A DNA stretch of 47,912 nucleotides from the NCBI GenBank assembly GCA_040903745.1, contig JBBDUV010000033.1, positions 1 to 47,912 of the forward strand, in the 5' to 3' direction. Under the pieces are notes generated by a model, which worked only from the letters and a program-made list of their open reading frames with translations, was not told the DNA's origin and ran no database searches. A program made the translations under genes and the position numbers. The DNA is from M55B112 sp040903745 (GTDB taxonomy: Bacteria; Bacteroidota; Bacteroidia; Bacteroidales; GCA-2748055). Below are positions 27,606-35,640 of this stretch, in pieces. Each line of letters begins with the position of its first letter. Within the stretch, counting starts at the first letter, position 1.

Positions 27606-29393
27606 ATGAAAACAGATAAAAAAACAATAATCATAATCATTTCAACGCTGGCAGCAGGGTTATTGCTGGGTTGGTTAATTTTTGGCGGGCCGGAAAGTAA
27701 AACGACAGATGAACACCAGCATGAAACAGAAGTTTTAGGGGAAACTACCTGGACCTGCTCCATGCACCCTCAAATTCGTCAAAACGAACCGGGCGATTGC
27801 CCCATTTGCGGCATGGATTTGATTCCGCTGGAAGATGAAACCGACAGCGACATTGACCCGATGGCTATCAGCATGTCGCCAACAGCGATGCAATTGGCCA
27901 GTGTAAGCACTGCAATGGTTGGTTCAACAGACCCGGTTAAATCGGTGCGTTTAAACGGCAAGGTGCAGTCTGATGAGCGGTTGGTTTATTCACAATCTTC
28001 ACACATTCCAGGCAGGGTAGAAAAGTTACTGGTGAATTTTACAGGCGAATATGTAAAAAAAGGACAAGTGATTGCATCCGTATATTCACCCGATTTGGTG
28101 ACTGCCCAGGAGGAGTTGTTTGAAGCACAAAAAATAAAAGAGTCACAGCCAGAACTTTTTAACGCAGCCAAAGAAAAACTCAAAAACTGGAAGTTATCGG
28201 AGGGTCAGATTAAGCAGATATTACAATCAGGAGCCGCAATGGAGACCTTTGATGTGCAGGCTGATGTTTCAGGCTACGTTACCAAAAAAATGGTCAATCC
28301 CGGCGATTATATCCGCAGGGGGGAAGCCATTTACGAAATAGCCGACCTTTCAAAAGTATGGGTGCTTTTTGATGTTTATGAATCGGATGTGCCGTGGGTT
28401 AAAAAAGGCGATAAAGTGGATTTTACCATTGCTTCCATACCCGGCGAAACTTTTTCGGGGACAATCACCTTCCTCGATCCGGTAATCGATCCGAAAACGC
28501 GCGTGGCAAAAGCCCGGGTTGAAGTCACTAACCGCGGGTTAAAACTGAAACCTGAGATGTTTGCTTCCGGAACGGTGGAAGCAAAATTACCCAATCAGTC
28601 CGACGCGGTTGTTATTCCGAAAACAGCCGTTATGTGGACCGGAAAACGTTCGGTGGTTTATGTAAAAAATACAACAGACCAGGGCGTGAATTTTATGATG
28701 CGGAATGTGACCCTTGGGCCGGCGTTGGGCGAAAGTTATATTGTTGAAGATGGTTTGCTGGAAGGCGAAGAAATCGCAGTGAACGGCACATTCAGTATTG
28801 ATGCGGCAGCCCAACTGGCAGGGAAACCCAGCATGATGAGTCCGGAAGGCGGTCCTGCAATGACAGGCCATGACCATGGTGGAATGGGCACCGAGACAGA
28901 GGCATCAGTGGAATCATCGTCAGCGGCTGTTAAACAAGTTGAAACACCCACTGCCTTTAAATCGCAGTTAACTCATGTTTATGCAGCCTATCTCGAAATG
29001 AAAAATGCTTTTGTTGAAAGTGATGCCCAAAAAGTCAGCAATAAAGCAAAAGACGTTGTCTCAGTTTTAAAATCAGTTGATATGGGATTGCTCAAGGGCT
29101 ATGCGCACATGGGCTGGATGGACCAGCTTGAAACATTAAACAGCACCATAAACACGATAAGCAGTTCAACGAATATTGAAAAACAACGGGAAGCATTTGC
29201 AAAATTCAACCTTGCATTTTACAAAAGCCTGAAAATATTTGGACTTTCAAACACCACCGCTTACTATCAGTATTGCCCTATGGCAGAAAAAGATAAAGGA
29301 GCATATTGGTTTAGCGAAATGGAAGAAATACGAAATCCTTATTTCGGGGATATGATGTTGAGTTGTGGAGAAACAAGGGAAACATTAAAATAA
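27606..29393 (+). CDS. cusB: Efflux RND periplasmic adaptor (CusB type) with HMBD and DUF3347 domains
   Basis: A 595-residue membrane-fusion protein. N-terminal membrane anchor (about 8-27), then a heavy-metal-binding domain WTCSMHP...GDCPICGMDLIPL (about 49-75). The adaptor core follows: barrel-sandwich hybrid and hairpin (LVNFTGEYVKKGQVIASVYS; VTAQEELFEAQ), beta-barrel and membrane-proximal domain. The C-terminal extension, joined by a His/Met-rich linker (about 415-425), is a DUF3347 domain (about 445-595) carrying YCPM at 556-559 and the closing GDMMLSCGE. The adaptor should collect periplasmic copper and pass it to CusA. The two extra domains supply further Cys/Met/His ligands. It is the third gene of the cus operon. 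Confidence 0.94.
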   Translation: MKTDKKTIIIIISTLAAGLLLGWLIFGGPESKTTDEHQHETEVLGETTWTCSMHPQIRQNEPGDCPICGMDLIPLEDETDSDIDPMAISMSPTAMQLASVSTAMVGSTDPVKSVRLNGKVQSDERLVYSQSSHIPGRVEKLLVNFTGEYVKKGQVIASVYSPDLVTAQEELFEAQKIKESQPELFNAAKEKLKNWKLSEGQIKQILQSGAAMETFDVQADVSGYVTKKMVNPGDYIRRGEAIYEIADLSKVWVLFDVYESDVPWVKKGDKVDFTIASIPGETFSGTITFLDPVIDPKTRVAKARVEVTNRGLKLKPEMFASGTVEAKLPNQSDAVVIPKTAVMWTGKRSVVYVKNTTDQGVNFMMRNVTLGPALGESYIVEDGLLEGEEIAVNGTFSIDAAAQLAGKPSMMSPEGGPAMTGHDHGGMGTETEASVESSSAAVKQVETPTAFKSQLTHVYAAYLEMKNAFVESDAQKVSNKAKDVVSVLKSVDMGLLKGYAHMGWMDQLETLNSTINTISSSTNIEKQREAFAKFNLAFYKSLKIFGLSNTTAYYQYCPMAEKDKGAYWFSEMEEIRNPYFGDMMLSCGETRETLK

Positions 29394-29412
29394 TTTACAA
29401 AAAATTTTAACA

Positions 29413-29952
29413 ATGAAAAAGTTAGTAAAAACAGAATGGTTAGTTGCTTCAGCACTGGTGTTGTTTGCAGCTTGTGAAAAAGAAGAAGGATTACAGGACA
29501 ACTTGGTTGAAGGTACATACACAGGTACGCTGACCGGGGAAGGTACTAAAAGTGCAGGCGGAATTGCTGAAAATATGGCGGAAGCAACTGCCCATGTGAT
29601 CATAGTTGGTGAAAATGAAATCCAGGTAAATTGCTACACCAGCGATTTCGATACCACTTTCATGCTAAACTATTATGAGCACCACGACAGTGCATACGTA
29701 TGTTTTACAGGAGACAATTTTAAAGAAATGTACGGACACATGCTCGGTAGCGGCCACATGATGGGTGGCATGATGGGTGATATCACCAACGGCGAAACAG
29801 AATGGATGCATCACATGGGAGATGAACACAATGAAGGCGATGAACATTATGGCGGATTTGATATGATGAACCATACTTTCGGGTATCGATTTCAAATGAT
29901 GGATGGCGATTCATCCTATTGGGTGAATTTTCATGGGGCAAAGAATCAATGA
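29413..29952 (+). CDS. Met/His-rich hypothetical lipoprotein
   Basis: A 179-residue lipoprotein (signal peptide with VLFAAC, lipidated Cys21). The second half is strikingly rich in Met and His (GHMLGSGHMMGGMMGDI; WMHHMGDEHNEGDEHYG), which are soft-metal ligands, so a periplasmic copper-binding or buffering role is likely. It follows cusB by 19 bp and probably belongs to the efflux operon. A hairpin terminator candidate lies about 100 bp downstream. No named family was recognised. Confidence 0.7.
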   Translation: MKKLVKTEWLVASALVLFAACEKEEGLQDNLVEGTYTGTLTGEGTKSAGGIAENMAEATAHVIIVGENEIQVNCYTSDFDTTFMLNYYEHHDSAYVCFTGDNFKEMYGHMLGSGHMMGGMMGDITNGETEWMHHMGDEHNEGDEHYGGFDMMNHTFGYRFQMMDGDSSYWVNFHGAKNQ

Positions 29953-30052
29953 AGTAGAGAAAAGTATAAATTATGCAAATCTTTTAAAAAATAACGTAAC
30001 AGCTAATAGTCAATAGTTTAGTAAGTTTGGTTTTGAAAAAAGGTAGTAAAAT

Positions 30053-30075
30053 CCCCGGAACAAAATATTCCGGGG
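30053..30075 (+). terminator. Hairpin terminator candidate
   Basis: CCCCGGAA (30053-30060), 7-nt loop, TTCCGGGG (30068-30075): a perfect 8-bp GC-rich stem followed by TCTTCTTCC. It lies between the Met/His-rich lipoprotein gene and the next small gene and is the best candidate for the end of the cus efflux transcript. Confidence 0.55.
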
Positions 30076-30110
30076 TCTTCTTCCAAAATGATAGAAGAAA
30101 GGAGTTCATT

Positions 30111-30310
30111 ATGTTTTTAAAAATTTTGATAGTATCGGTTATCCTGGTTGCCTTCACCATGTTGGCGCTGGGAGTGAAATTGCTGTTTAACAAAGAGGCT
30201 ACATTTTCTGAGCACGCATGTGCTTAGAGGATGGCGAATTGAATAAGGCAGGCGATTGTGGTGGTTGCGAAATAAAGGAATTGGTAAACTGCGATGAAAA
30301 TGAGAAATAG
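30111..30310 (+). pseudogene. Frameshifted small Cys-rich membrane protein
   Basis: A good ribosome site (AAGGAG) precedes the ATG at 30111. The first frame encodes one membrane helix (MFLKILIVSVILVAFTMLAL) and ends at TAG 30225-30227, just after SEHACA. In the -1 frame, open from 30212 to TAG 30308-30310, the sequence continues naturally as LEDGELNKAGDCGGCEIKEL and further Cys. One missing base between 30209 and 30226 would join the two into a protein of about 66 residues with a membrane anchor and a soluble CGGC tail. It may be a true mutation, a sequencing error or, less likely, programmed frameshifting, as no classical slippery heptamer is seen. Confidence 0.6.
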
Positions 30311-30332
30311 TATGTATTAATTAACCTTTAAA

Positions 30333-30683
30333 ATGATTGTTATGAAACTTATAAAAGCGTATGTCCGGTATCGGAAAATGGAAGAAATATATAACGCCTT
30401 AAAAACGGATGGATTCTGCTGCATGACCATGGCGGAATGTGAAGGCACCGGCCGGTATTCGGACCATGAAAAGGAGCACATCAGTAATAAATATCCGTTT
30501 GCCGATGCATACCGGGTTATTAAGCTGGAAATTTTGGTAGCTGATGAACACGTAGAACCAGTGATAGGAATTATTCGCAAAAACGGGAGAACCGGTTATC
30601 GCGGCGATGGGCTGATACTCGTATCGCTGGTAGATGAAGCTTATAAAGTAAGGACTGACGAAACAGGGATTTTGGCGATATAG
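30333..30683 (+). CDS. PII family signal protein (metal-efflux associated type)
   Basis: A 116-residue protein with the GlnB/GlnK fold: KLIKAYVRYRKMEEIYNAL opens as PII proteins do, the T-loop region is shortened and altered (HISNKYPFADAYRV), and RNGRTGYRGDGLILV matches the ATP-binding B/C-loop area, ending with RTDETG. The uridylylated tyrosine context of enteric GlnB is absent. A PII subgroup (described as PII-NG) is known beside heavy-metal RND efflux genes, and this gene fits that pattern, so it probably reports energy or metal status to the efflux system rather than nitrogen status. This role is inferred. Confidence 0.82.
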   Translation: MIVMKLIKAYVRYRKMEEIYNALKTDGFCCMTMAECEGTGRYSDHEKEHISNKYPFADAYRVIKLEILVADEHVEPVIGIIRKNGRTGYRGDGLILVSLVDEAYKVRTDETGILAI

Positions 30684-30716
30684 TGGAATGATTTTAAAAA
30701 ACAAATAAACGTTTCG

Positions 30717-32048
30717 ATGCAATGCTGCGATAAAATAGATTGTTTTGAACAGGGACAAATATGTGTTCCGGCAACGAAGCTGCCCAGAATAATAATTGTA
30801 GGGGGCGGTTTTGCCGGAATGAAACTGGTAAAGAGTTTGAAGGATCAACCCGTTCAGTTAGTTCTTTTTGATAAAAACAACTATCACCAATTCATTCCGC
30901 TGTTGTATCAGGTTGCTACCAGCGGAATTGCGCCTGACAGCATTGTTTTCCCCTACCGTAAAATGTTCAGAAAATATAAAAATCTGGTGTACCGGATGGC
31001 CGAAGTTACAAAAATCCAACCAGCGAAAAATACAATAAGTTCTTCTATTGGTGAAGTTTCATATGATTTTCTGGTTTTTGCCACCGGAAGCGCCACTAAT
31101 TATTTTGAAAAAAAAGACATTGAAAAGTTCGGGATAGAGTTAAAATCAGTAACCGATGCACTTGACATTCGGAGCTATCTGCTTCAAAATCTTGAAGAAG
31201 CAGTGCTTAGATGCATAGGTCGTGACAAGATCGCTTTAGGAAGTGTAATGATCGTGGGCGGAGGAGCTACTGGAGTAGAGATGGCAGGAGCTTTGGCCGA
31301 GTTTAAAAAATATATCCTCCCACGTGATTATCCCGAGTTGAAAAATACACCTGTGAAAATTATTTTGTGTGAAGGAACGGGGCGTCTTTTACAATCGATG
31401 CCGGAAAAGCTATCGGACAAAACTTATCGTTACCTGACAAACCTGGGTGTTGATATCAGGCTGAATACCATGGTAAACAAATATAATCGCGATCTGGTGG
31501 AGTTTGCCAACGGCGAAACAATCAGAGTGTCAGCCCTGATTTGGACAGCCGGTGTTAAGGGTAAATTAGTAAATGGATTCGGGAAAGAAAGCATATCGCC
31601 ACAGCAAAGGATCTTCGTGAATGAGTTTAACAAAGTTGATGGATTAGACAATGTTTTTGCCATTGGTGACATAGCTACTATGCAGACTGAGAGATATCCA
31701 AAAGGACATCCCATGGTTGCGCAGGTAGCCATACAACAAGGAAAAAATCTTGCTTCCAATATTCTTCGAACGATTAAGAAAAAACCTTTACGAAAATTTA
31801 GATATATGGATAAGGGCTCAATGGCAACTATTGGGAGGAGAAAAGCCGTGGCCTACATCAATCATATACCCGTTTGGGGTTTCCCTGCATGGTTCCTTTG
31901 GTCGTTTATTCACCTATTGGGAATTATTGGGGTAAGAAACAAAGTTTTGGTGGGGCTCAACTGGTTGTGGAGCTATTTCACTTATGATAAGGGCGACCGT
32001 GTAATTATACGGAAGTACGAGAAAGAAATTAAAACAGAACCTCAATAA
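30717..32048 (+). CDS. NAD(P)/FAD-dependent oxidoreductase, type II NADH dehydrogenase-like
   Basis: A 443-residue flavoprotein of the NDH-2 family, a membrane-associated enzyme passing electrons from NADH to quinone without proton pumping. FAD-binding VGGGFAG (28-34), NADH-binding VGGGATGVEMAG (about 180-191), and the FAD-contacting FAIGDIA block are present. The C-terminal part has amphipathic or hydrophobic helices (PAWFLWSFIHLLGIIGV) for membrane attachment. An unusual N-terminal tail of about 20 residues contains four Cys (CC at 3-4, Cys9, Cys16). E. coli NDH-2 has reported cupric reductase activity, so a link with copper is plausible here but is inference. Confidence 0.87.
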   Translation: MQCCDKIDCFEQGQICVPATKLPRIIIVGGGFAGMKLVKSLKDQPVQLVLFDKNNYHQFIPLLYQVATSGIAPDSIVFPYRKMFRKYKNLVYRMAEVTKIQPAKNTISSSIGEVSYDFLVFATGSATNYFEKKDIEKFGIELKSVTDALDIRSYLLQNLEEAVLRCIGRDKIALGSVMIVGGGATGVEMAGALAEFKKYILPRDYPELKNTPVKIILCEGTGRLLQSMPEKLSDKTYRYLTNLGVDIRLNTMVNKYNRDLVEFANGETIRVSALIWTAGVKGKLVNGFGKESISPQQRIFVNEFNKVDGLDNVFAIGDIATMQTERYPKGHPMVAQVAIQQGKNLASNILRTIKKKPLRKFRYMDKGSMATIGRRKAVAYINHIPVWGFPAWFLWSFIHLLGIIGVRNKVLVGLNWLWSYFTYDKGDRVIIRKYEKEIKTEPQ

Positions 32049-32075
32049 GTGTTGATTAATTAAAACTTTAAAAAT

Positions 32076-32747
32076 ATGCACGGAGTAGATTACGGTGGTT
32101 TCGCTTATGGTTTTTGGACAGTGGTTTTATTCAGTGTGCTGGTCACGCTTTTTATAGCGTTCAGTTTTGTGAAACCAAAAAATAAATTCGAATGGCGTTC
32201 AATGGGGGCTTTCATGGGCTTTATTGTTGCCCTGTTCACCGAAATGTACGGGGTACCGCTTACCATATATTTTCTTACAGGTTGGCTTGGGAATGAATAC
32301 CCTGTGCTAGATCCTTTCTCTCATTCAAGCGGACATCTTGTACTGGTATTTCTTGGCATTTCAGAGAGTGCCTGGGCTATGAGCATCCTGCATATCATTA
32401 CCAATGCGATTATATTCTTTGGTTTTTACATTGTGTATAAGGGATGGCAACAAATTCATGCAGCCAATGAAGACGAACTTGTGACCGCTGGGATTTATAA
32501 GTATATCAGACACCCGCAATACGTGGGTATGTGGCTGGTAACCGTGGGCTTTTTAATACAATGGCCTACGCTCATTACCGTAGCAATTATGTGGCCGGTA
32601 TTGATGATATTATACTATAATCTTTCCAGAAGGGAGGAAAGAGTATTGTATAAAAAATTCGGAAAGGAGTTTGAACTGTATAAGTCAAAAGTGCGGGCCT
32701 ATTTTCCGAGATTAAGGAAAAAATATGGTAATGAAATGCAAATATAA
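32076..32747 (+). CDS. Isoprenylcysteine carboxyl methyltransferase/phospholipid methyltransferase-like membrane protein
   Basis: A 223-residue polytopic membrane protein with about five helices. The C-terminal signature IYKYIRHPQYVGMWL (about 142-156) and the trailing EER...FG.EFE.YK pattern are those of the ICMT/PEMT-like family, which binds S-adenosylmethionine at the membrane. Members of this family are frequent in bacterial metal-resistance clusters, but their substrate is unknown. It lies 27 bp after the NDH-2-like gene and 35 bp before the YHS lipoprotein gene, on the same strand. Confidence 0.82.
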   Translation: MHGVDYGGFAYGFWTVVLFSVLVTLFIAFSFVKPKNKFEWRSMGAFMGFIVALFTEMYGVPLTIYFLTGWLGNEYPVLDPFSHSSGHLVLVFLGISESAWAMSILHIITNAIIFFGFYIVYKGWQQIHAANEDELVTAGIYKYIRHPQYVGMWLVTVGFLIQWPTLITVAIMWPVLMILYYNLSRREERVLYKKFGKEFELYKSKVRAYFPRLRKKYGNEMQI

Positions 32748-32782
32748 TACATATTAAAAAAACATTGAGGTGTAAAATCAAA

Positions 32783-33172
32783 ATGATAAGCGACGTGAAC
32801 AAAGGAAAAATAAAAGAAAAATCAGGAGTGAAAACACTGTTTTTTATTGGTGCAGTCTTTTTGTTTTCATCATGTATGATGATGGGGCCAGGTTACATGG
32901 CTGGCAGTCACCAGATGACAACTGACCATGATCATACACAGGGATACTACGATCCGGTGTGTGGGAACCATATAGATACCATACAAGATGAACTTTCATG
33001 GCAATACCGGGGGAAACCCTATTATTTTCATTCGGGAGAATGCATGAACAATTTTAAAGACGATCCAGAGAGTTATCTCACAATCGGAACATCTCCTGCT
33101 TTTGGAAATTTATTCTTATGGGGAATGGGTGGAGTTATTATGACAACCATGATGATTTTAATGATAATATAA
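32783..33172 (+). CDS. YHS domain lipoprotein
   Basis: A 129-residue protein. A TTG at 32765 is possible, but the ATG at 32783 is preferred. The signal segment ends in FLFSSC (lipidation likely). A short His/Met-rich spacer follows (MMMGPGYMAGSHQMTTDHDH), then a YHS domain: YDPVCGNHID, GKPYYFHSGECMNNF, PESYL, with the Cys residues that bind metals in this family. A C-terminal hydrophobic helix rich in Met ends the protein. It is probably a periplasmic copper-binding protein. It precedes the His-tailed membrane peptide gene by 7 bp. Confidence 0.8.
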   Translation: MISDVNKGKIKEKSGVKTLFFIGAVFLFSSCMMMGPGYMAGSHQMTTDHDHTQGYYDPVCGNHIDTIQDELSWQYRGKPYYFHSGECMNNFKDDPESYLTIGTSPAFGNLFLWGMGGVIMTTMMILMII

Positions 33173-33179
33173 ACTTAAA

Positions 33180-33431
33180 ATGAAATTTAATAAACATACT
33201 TTTTGGATGATCATCGGCTGCGGATTGCCCCTGCTTTTTATCTTTCTGGCCCCTGCACTGGGGATAAGCAACAGCGTTTCAATATTCATTTTTATAGCCG
33301 CCATGTTCGCATGCCATCTTTTAATGCTTATGCATGGACATAGCGGGCATAAGCATGGGCATGCCCATGAACACCAACGCACTAATGAGCAAACTTCAAA
33401 AACAAAAAGTCATGAGCACCATCAACATTAA
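33180..33431 (+). CDS. Small membrane protein with His-rich tail (DUF2933-like)
   Basis: An 83-residue protein with two hydrophobic helices, ending in CHLLMLMHGHSGHKHGHAHE, followed by a polar His-rich tail (EHHQH). The CHLLMLMHGHSGH block resembles the small DUF2933 proteins of copper and other metal-resistance clusters. The tail is likely a metal-binding segment. Its 3' end overlaps the start of the next gene by 20 bp. Confidence 0.7.
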   Translation: MKFNKHTFWMIIGCGLPLLFIFLAPALGISNSVSIFIFIAAMFACHLLMLMHGHSGHKHGHAHEHQRTNEQTSKTKSHEHHQH

Positions 33432-33831
33432 AAAATTCGGATTGGCTTTTGGCATAACCGGTGCATTACTGTACCTGGGATGTATGTTTCTAATGTTTAC
33501 CGTAGGGCGGGAAGGTACGATGCATTTTGTTAATTCCAACGAGAAATCATACCTGGTCATGGAAAAGTATAATGTAGTGGGAATACTCAGTTATAAAGAC
33601 ATTGTGGAAGGGTTACACAAAGGAAAAGTAAACCAAAAAATAAGGGATTTTATGCAGAAAGATTTTTACTGGTTCGAAGAAGAGGAAGCCCTGTCCAATA
33701 AATTTTTTTTGTTGCAACAGAACAGACAATCCCTGTTTCCTGTCAGGAAAAATGGCAAACTGGCCGGGATTGTTGGTATAGATGATATCCATAAGTGGAT
33801 ACAGGGAAAAGCATTTGTATTTAACCATTAA
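33412..33831 (+). CDS. Chimeric protein: DUF5676-like membrane segment fused to CBS-domain remnant
   Basis: The frame is open from 33334, but the ATG at 33412 (MSTINIKKFGLAFG) matches the start of DUF5676-type small membrane proteins, giving 139 residues. Residues 1-43 look like that family (helix GLAFGITGALLYLGCMFLMF, then TVGREGTMHFVNS). After about residue 44 the sequence changes abruptly to a soluble region with one and a half CBS-like units (VMEKYNVVGILSYKDIVEGL; SLFPVRKNGKLAGIVGIDDI), as found at the end of CBS-bearing site-2 proteases. The second half of DUF5676 and the start of CBS1 are missing. A deletion fusion is likely, and function is uncertain. Confidence 0.6.
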   Translation: MSTINIKKFGLAFGITGALLYLGCMFLMFTVGREGTMHFVNSNEKSYLVMEKYNVVGILSYKDIVEGLHKGKVNQKIRDFMQKDFYWFEEEEALSNKFFLLQQNRQSLFPVRKNGKLAGIVGIDDIHKWIQGKAFVFNH

Positions 33832-33842
33832 AATTAAATGTC

Positions 33843-34517
33843 ATGAAATTAAAAAACAGATTTTTACAATTAGGAACCCTCTTTATTATACTAACAGTTG
33901 CTTCATGCCGCGGAGGTAAAAAACAAGATTCGGCCAACCTGGCCAATGAACCCGAAAAGTTGCAAGGTGTGGAACAAAATGAAAGTTCAACCGGAATACA
34001 CAAGCAACATAACAACCTGGCTGAGAATTTTGCGCATAAGGATATTGTTATCCTTGACCAGGCATATCAACCAGTCAATGAAACAAAAGCTGAGTTGGAA
34101 AAGGTGATTGATGCTTATTTAAAGTTAAAAGATGCACTGATAAAAGATGATGAACCTTTGGCTGATAATTCAGCAAGTTTAATGGCAGAAAAGGTATTGG
34201 CAGTGATTCCAACAAAACTTGAAGGCAAAGGCCTTGAAGCGTGGCAAAACCACCAGGCATTGTATGAATCCAAGCTGAAAGAAATGCAACACATCAAAGG
34301 ATTGGAAAACAAACGCTCCTATTTTAGCCATATTTCAGAAATCATGTATTGCACCATTAAAAGTTTCGGGTTAAAAGAAGGTGATTTATTTGCTATTTAT
34401 TGCCCGATGACATTCAACGGCAAAGGGGCGTATTGGATTGCCGAAAGCAAAACAATCCAAAATCCGTATATGGGTGCTAAAATGCCAACATGCGGTGAAA
34501 TAAAAGAAGAACTATAA
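33843..34517 (+). CDS. DUF3347 domain lipoprotein
   Basis: A 224-residue lipoprotein (ILTVASC, lipidated Cys22) with a His-containing linker and a DUF3347 domain (about 80-224). The domain is a helical bundle (VIDAYLKLKDALIKDD) closed by the family's metal-ligand end: YCPM at 186-189, GAYWIAE, QNPYMGAKMPTCGE. The Cys-Pro-Met and the Cys-Gly near the end are candidate Cu(I) ligands. It is one of three DUF3347 copies in this window, followed 21 bp later by the second free-standing one. Confidence 0.85.
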   Translation: MKLKNRFLQLGTLFIILTVASCRGGKKQDSANLANEPEKLQGVEQNESSTGIHKQHNNLAENFAHKDIVILDQAYQPVNETKAELEKVIDAYLKLKDALIKDDEPLADNSASLMAEKVLAVIPTKLEGKGLEAWQNHQALYESKLKEMQHIKGLENKRSYFSHISEIMYCTIKSFGLKEGDLFAIYCPMTFNGKGAYWIAESKTIQNPYMGAKMPTCGEIKEEL

Positions 34518-34538
34518 ACAATTTAAAATATAAGTACA

Positions 34539-35141
34539 ATGAAAAAGACAATTATTTTGCTCAGCCTGGCTTTAGCAAGCTGGGGGGCTTTTGCACAACA
34601 CGACCATTCAAAAATGAACCACTCAAAGGATGGCCATTCCACTATGGATTCAAAAATGACCCCAAAAAACATGGTCCAGTCTTCTGTTAAAGTAGAGCAT
34701 TCCCAATCAGCATCTGCTATTATCGACAACTACCTCGCGTTAAAAGATGCGCTGGTACAGGACGATAGCAAAAATGCGGCAAGTTCCGGGGAAAAGCTGT
34801 TCGACGCCTTTTCGAAATTCGACATTTCGGCACAAGCAAAGCAGCAACAAAAGGAACTAGGCGAGATTATTGAAGATGCCAGGGAACATGCAGAACATAT
34901 TTCTGAAAATAGTGGGAATATTGACCATCAAAGGGAGCACTTCGAAATATTGAGTAAGGATATCAGGGACTTAACATTGATTACCGGTTCTGACCGGACA
35001 CTGTATCAGGCATTTTGCCCGATGTTTAACAACAAGGAAGGAGGAATCTGGTTGAGCGCATCCAGTGAAATAAAGAATCCTTTTTTTGGTAACAAAATGT
35101 TGAAATGCGGGAGTGTTCAGCAGGAAATTTCAGTGAAGTGA
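34539..35141 (+). CDS. Exported DUF3347 domain protein
   Basis: A 200-residue protein with a cleavable signal peptide (LLSLALASWGAFAQ) and a His/Met-rich mature N-terminus (HDHSKMNHSKDGHSTMDSKM), then DUF3347 (about 60-200) with CPM at 160-162 and the C-terminal NPFFGNKMLKCG. Probably a periplasmic copper-binding partner of the efflux adaptor, which carries the same domain. Its stop overlaps the GTG start of the next gene (GTGA), so translation is likely coupled. Confidence 0.85.
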   Translation: MKKTIILLSLALASWGAFAQHDHSKMNHSKDGHSTMDSKMTPKNMVQSSVKVEHSQSASAIIDNYLALKDALVQDDSKNAASSGEKLFDAFSKFDISAQAKQQQKELGEIIEDAREHAEHISENSGNIDHQREHFEILSKDIRDLTLITGSDRTLYQAFCPMFNNKEGGIWLSASSEIKNPFFGNKMLKCGSVQQEISVK

Positions 35142-35590
35142 AATACCTAAAAATTATAGGATTAGTGCTATTGGTTGTCCTGATGGGTTTGCAATTCGTT
35201 CCCACCGGGTTCAACCGGAGTACCACCGTGCCAACAAGCGACTTTGTAAAAACATACAAGGTTCCCGGGCAAGTGGCACAAATGCTCCGCACTTCATGCT
35301 ATAATTGCCACAGCAATAACACCAACTATCCCTGGTACAGCAGGGTACAGCCTGCGGGTTGGTTCCTGGAAAACCATATCAACAAAGGAAAGGAAGAACT
35401 AAATTTTAGTGAATTCGGCTCCTATTCGGGCCGGAAACAACAAAGCAAATTAACTTCGATAATAAGCCAGGTTGAGGATGATAAAATGCCTTTGGCTTCC
35501 TATACCTTCATCCATCAAGAAGCCCGTTTGTCAGTAGAAAATAAAAGGATTTTGACTGAATATTTTAAAGAATTAATAGAATCACTTTAA
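35138..35590 (+). CDS. Haem-binding domain protein (cytochrome c-like CxxCH)
   Basis: A 150-residue protein. I choose the GTG at 35138, which overlaps the upstream stop by 4 bp and gives MKYLKIIGLVLLVVLMGLQF as a signal/anchor helix. The frame also opens at an ATG at 35105. The mature part has RTSCYNCHSNNTNYPWYS, a CxxCH haem-attachment motif with the family's following NxTxxPWY pattern (Haem_bd family), and ends with a helical segment. It is periplasmic and membrane-anchored. Its electron partner is unknown. Presence in a copper block suggests redox handling of copper, which is inferred. Confidence 0.8.
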   Translation: MKYLKIIGLVLLVVLMGLQFVPTGFNRSTTVPTSDFVKTYKVPGQVAQMLRTSCYNCHSNNTNYPWYSRVQPAGWFLENHINKGKEELNFSEFGSYSGRKQQSKLTSIISQVEDDKMPLASYTFIHQEARLSVENKRILTEYFKELIESL

Positions 35591-35606
35591 CAAACCCTTT
35601 GTTTAC

Positions 35607-35621
35607 AACAATGTTATTGTT
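35607..35621. promoter_or_regulatory. Small palindrome before the HMA-AraC gene
   Basis: AACAAT-GTT-ATTGTT, a perfect 6-bp inverted repeat with a 3-nt centre, lies 20 bp before the regulator's ATG in a 50-bp intergenic gap. It could be an autoregulatory site or just an AT-rich coincidence. Confidence 0.25.
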
Positions 35622-35640
35622 TTACTAAAAATAAGGAAAT

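Noticed and set aside
33334..33411. Upstream start for the DUF5676/CBS chimera
   Set aside because: This stretch overlaps the His-rich tail of the previous gene in another frame, and the DUF5676-like start is at 33412.
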